A stretch of 64,000 nucleotides of DNA, taken from positions 106,252 through 170,251 of the forward strand of contig CALLAC010000008.1 of the NCBI GenBank assembly GCA_938002655.1. The letters are read 5' to 3'. This DNA is from an uncultured Cytophagales bacterium (lineage in GTDB: Bacteria; Bacteroidota; Bacteroidia; Cytophagales; Thermonemataceae). Made by a program: the position numbers and the translations under genes. Below, one piece after another: positions 63,782 through 64,000 of this stretch. Each line of letters starts with the position of its first letter. The stretch's first letter is position 1. The notes under the pieces were generated by a model. That model was not told where the DNA came from, searched no databases, and saw nothing but the letters and a program-made list of their open reading frames with translations.

Positions 63782-64000
63782 TTAGGTATATCTTAAAAGT
63801 ATCTGATTTTTGTGATAGATATTAAACAGAGCTTTCAATAGATGAAGTCCTTGTTTTCTGAGGGTATTCATCACGCCTTGCAATCGAGCAAAGATAACCG
63901 CCCCTTGCAGGGTTCTGAAACACATAGCCACCTTTTGCTTGATTTTTATCCCCCGAATAGCTTGTTCAGCGAGATTGTTCGTAAAAGGGACTTCTTTGAC
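63782..64000 (-). mobile_element. IS66-family transposase, C-terminal fragment (runs off the window)
   Basis: A 72-codon frame enters from the right edge and ends at TAA 63782-63784. It starts 'VKEVPFTNNLAEQAIRGIKI' and continues 'KQKVAMCFRTLQGAVIFARLQG', the IS66 C-terminal DDE segment with the conserved 'N-N-x-A-E' catalytic Glu, followed by 'TLRKQGLHLLKAL'. It abuts the ISL3 remnant directly with no visible inverted repeat. Whether the element is complete beyond 64000 cannot be told. Confidence 0.8.

Overview
The window is a low-GC bacterial chromosome segment from the phylum Bacteroidota, most likely a Cytophagales-type relative (inference). The support is the gene content: TonB-dependent receptors with carboxypeptidase-like N-terminal domains, type IX secretion (T9SS) style C-termini, the bacillithiol deacetylase BshB1, the long form of IspG, a DUF2805/TIGR03643 protein, CHAT-TPR proteins, and a few promoter -7 boxes of the TAnnTTTG type. 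No rRNA, tRNA, CRISPR array or prophage was seen.

Layout. 1-24 is the first codons of a leftward gene resembling parA. 0.3-7.3 kb: peptide-binding lipoprotein, SlyD-like isomerase, a large secreted lamin-tail protein, a secreted EEP nuclease/phosphatase and a YkoF/MTH1187-like protein. 7.6-8.9 kb: an isolated nuoF. 9.0-16.2 kb: a decayed small gene, then a leftward histidine kinase-CHAT/TPR pair and a T9SS cargo protein. 16.4-19.9 kb: hflX, a TIGR03643 gene and ispG. 20.0-28.4 kb: a leftward run of exported or membrane proteins (ankyrin, WG repeat, a multi-TM protein, MORN/TPR, a two-TM PH-like protein and a second CHAT/TPR protein). 28.5-32.5 kb: bshB1, an orphan sensor without output domain, and a secreted cyclophilin. 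32.5-38.1 kb: sdaAB, TonB receptor, HAD phosphatase, a RanBP2-type zinc-finger membrane protein and nhaD. 38.2-45.4 kb: an unusual GAF histidine kinase, nuoA-nuoB, an AI-2E family transporter, a TPR protein, a NifU-like protein and ribD. 45.7-49.9 kb: glycosyltransferase 9, a lipoprotein, a FecR-like/TPR protein and a CHASE2 protein. 49.9-53.3 kb: meaB, a cation efflux gene and lysC. 53.6-58.6 kb: dxr, a pseudokinase-LysM gene, a TPR protein, a lone receiver, a CBS protein and an alpha/beta hydrolase. 58.7-63.3 kb: a DUF4397-like lipoprotein and an Oar-like TonB receptor. 63.4-64.0 kb: wreckage of ISL3 and IS66 transposases.

How it fits together. Housekeeping genes (two of the non-mevalonate isoprenoid genes, complex I pieces, riboflavin, lysine/threonine entry, Fe-S delivery) are interspersed with many envelope-facing signalling proteins. 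The most distinctive content is two CHAT-domain proteins that both carry an N-terminal signal peptide and keep the His/Cys pair. One sits directly behind a histidine kinase. The other ends a compact five-gene operon of exported or membrane proteins. A nearly identical 20-bp element lies 45-50 bp upstream of both the WG-repeat gene that starts this operon and the ankyrin gene just before it, suggesting co-regulation. Other odd items are a pseudokinase-TM-LysM protein overlapping dxr, a bacterial RanBP2-type zinc finger on a membrane anchor, and several sensors with no output domain. All functional calls rest on reading the sequence and family knowledge; no database search was run.
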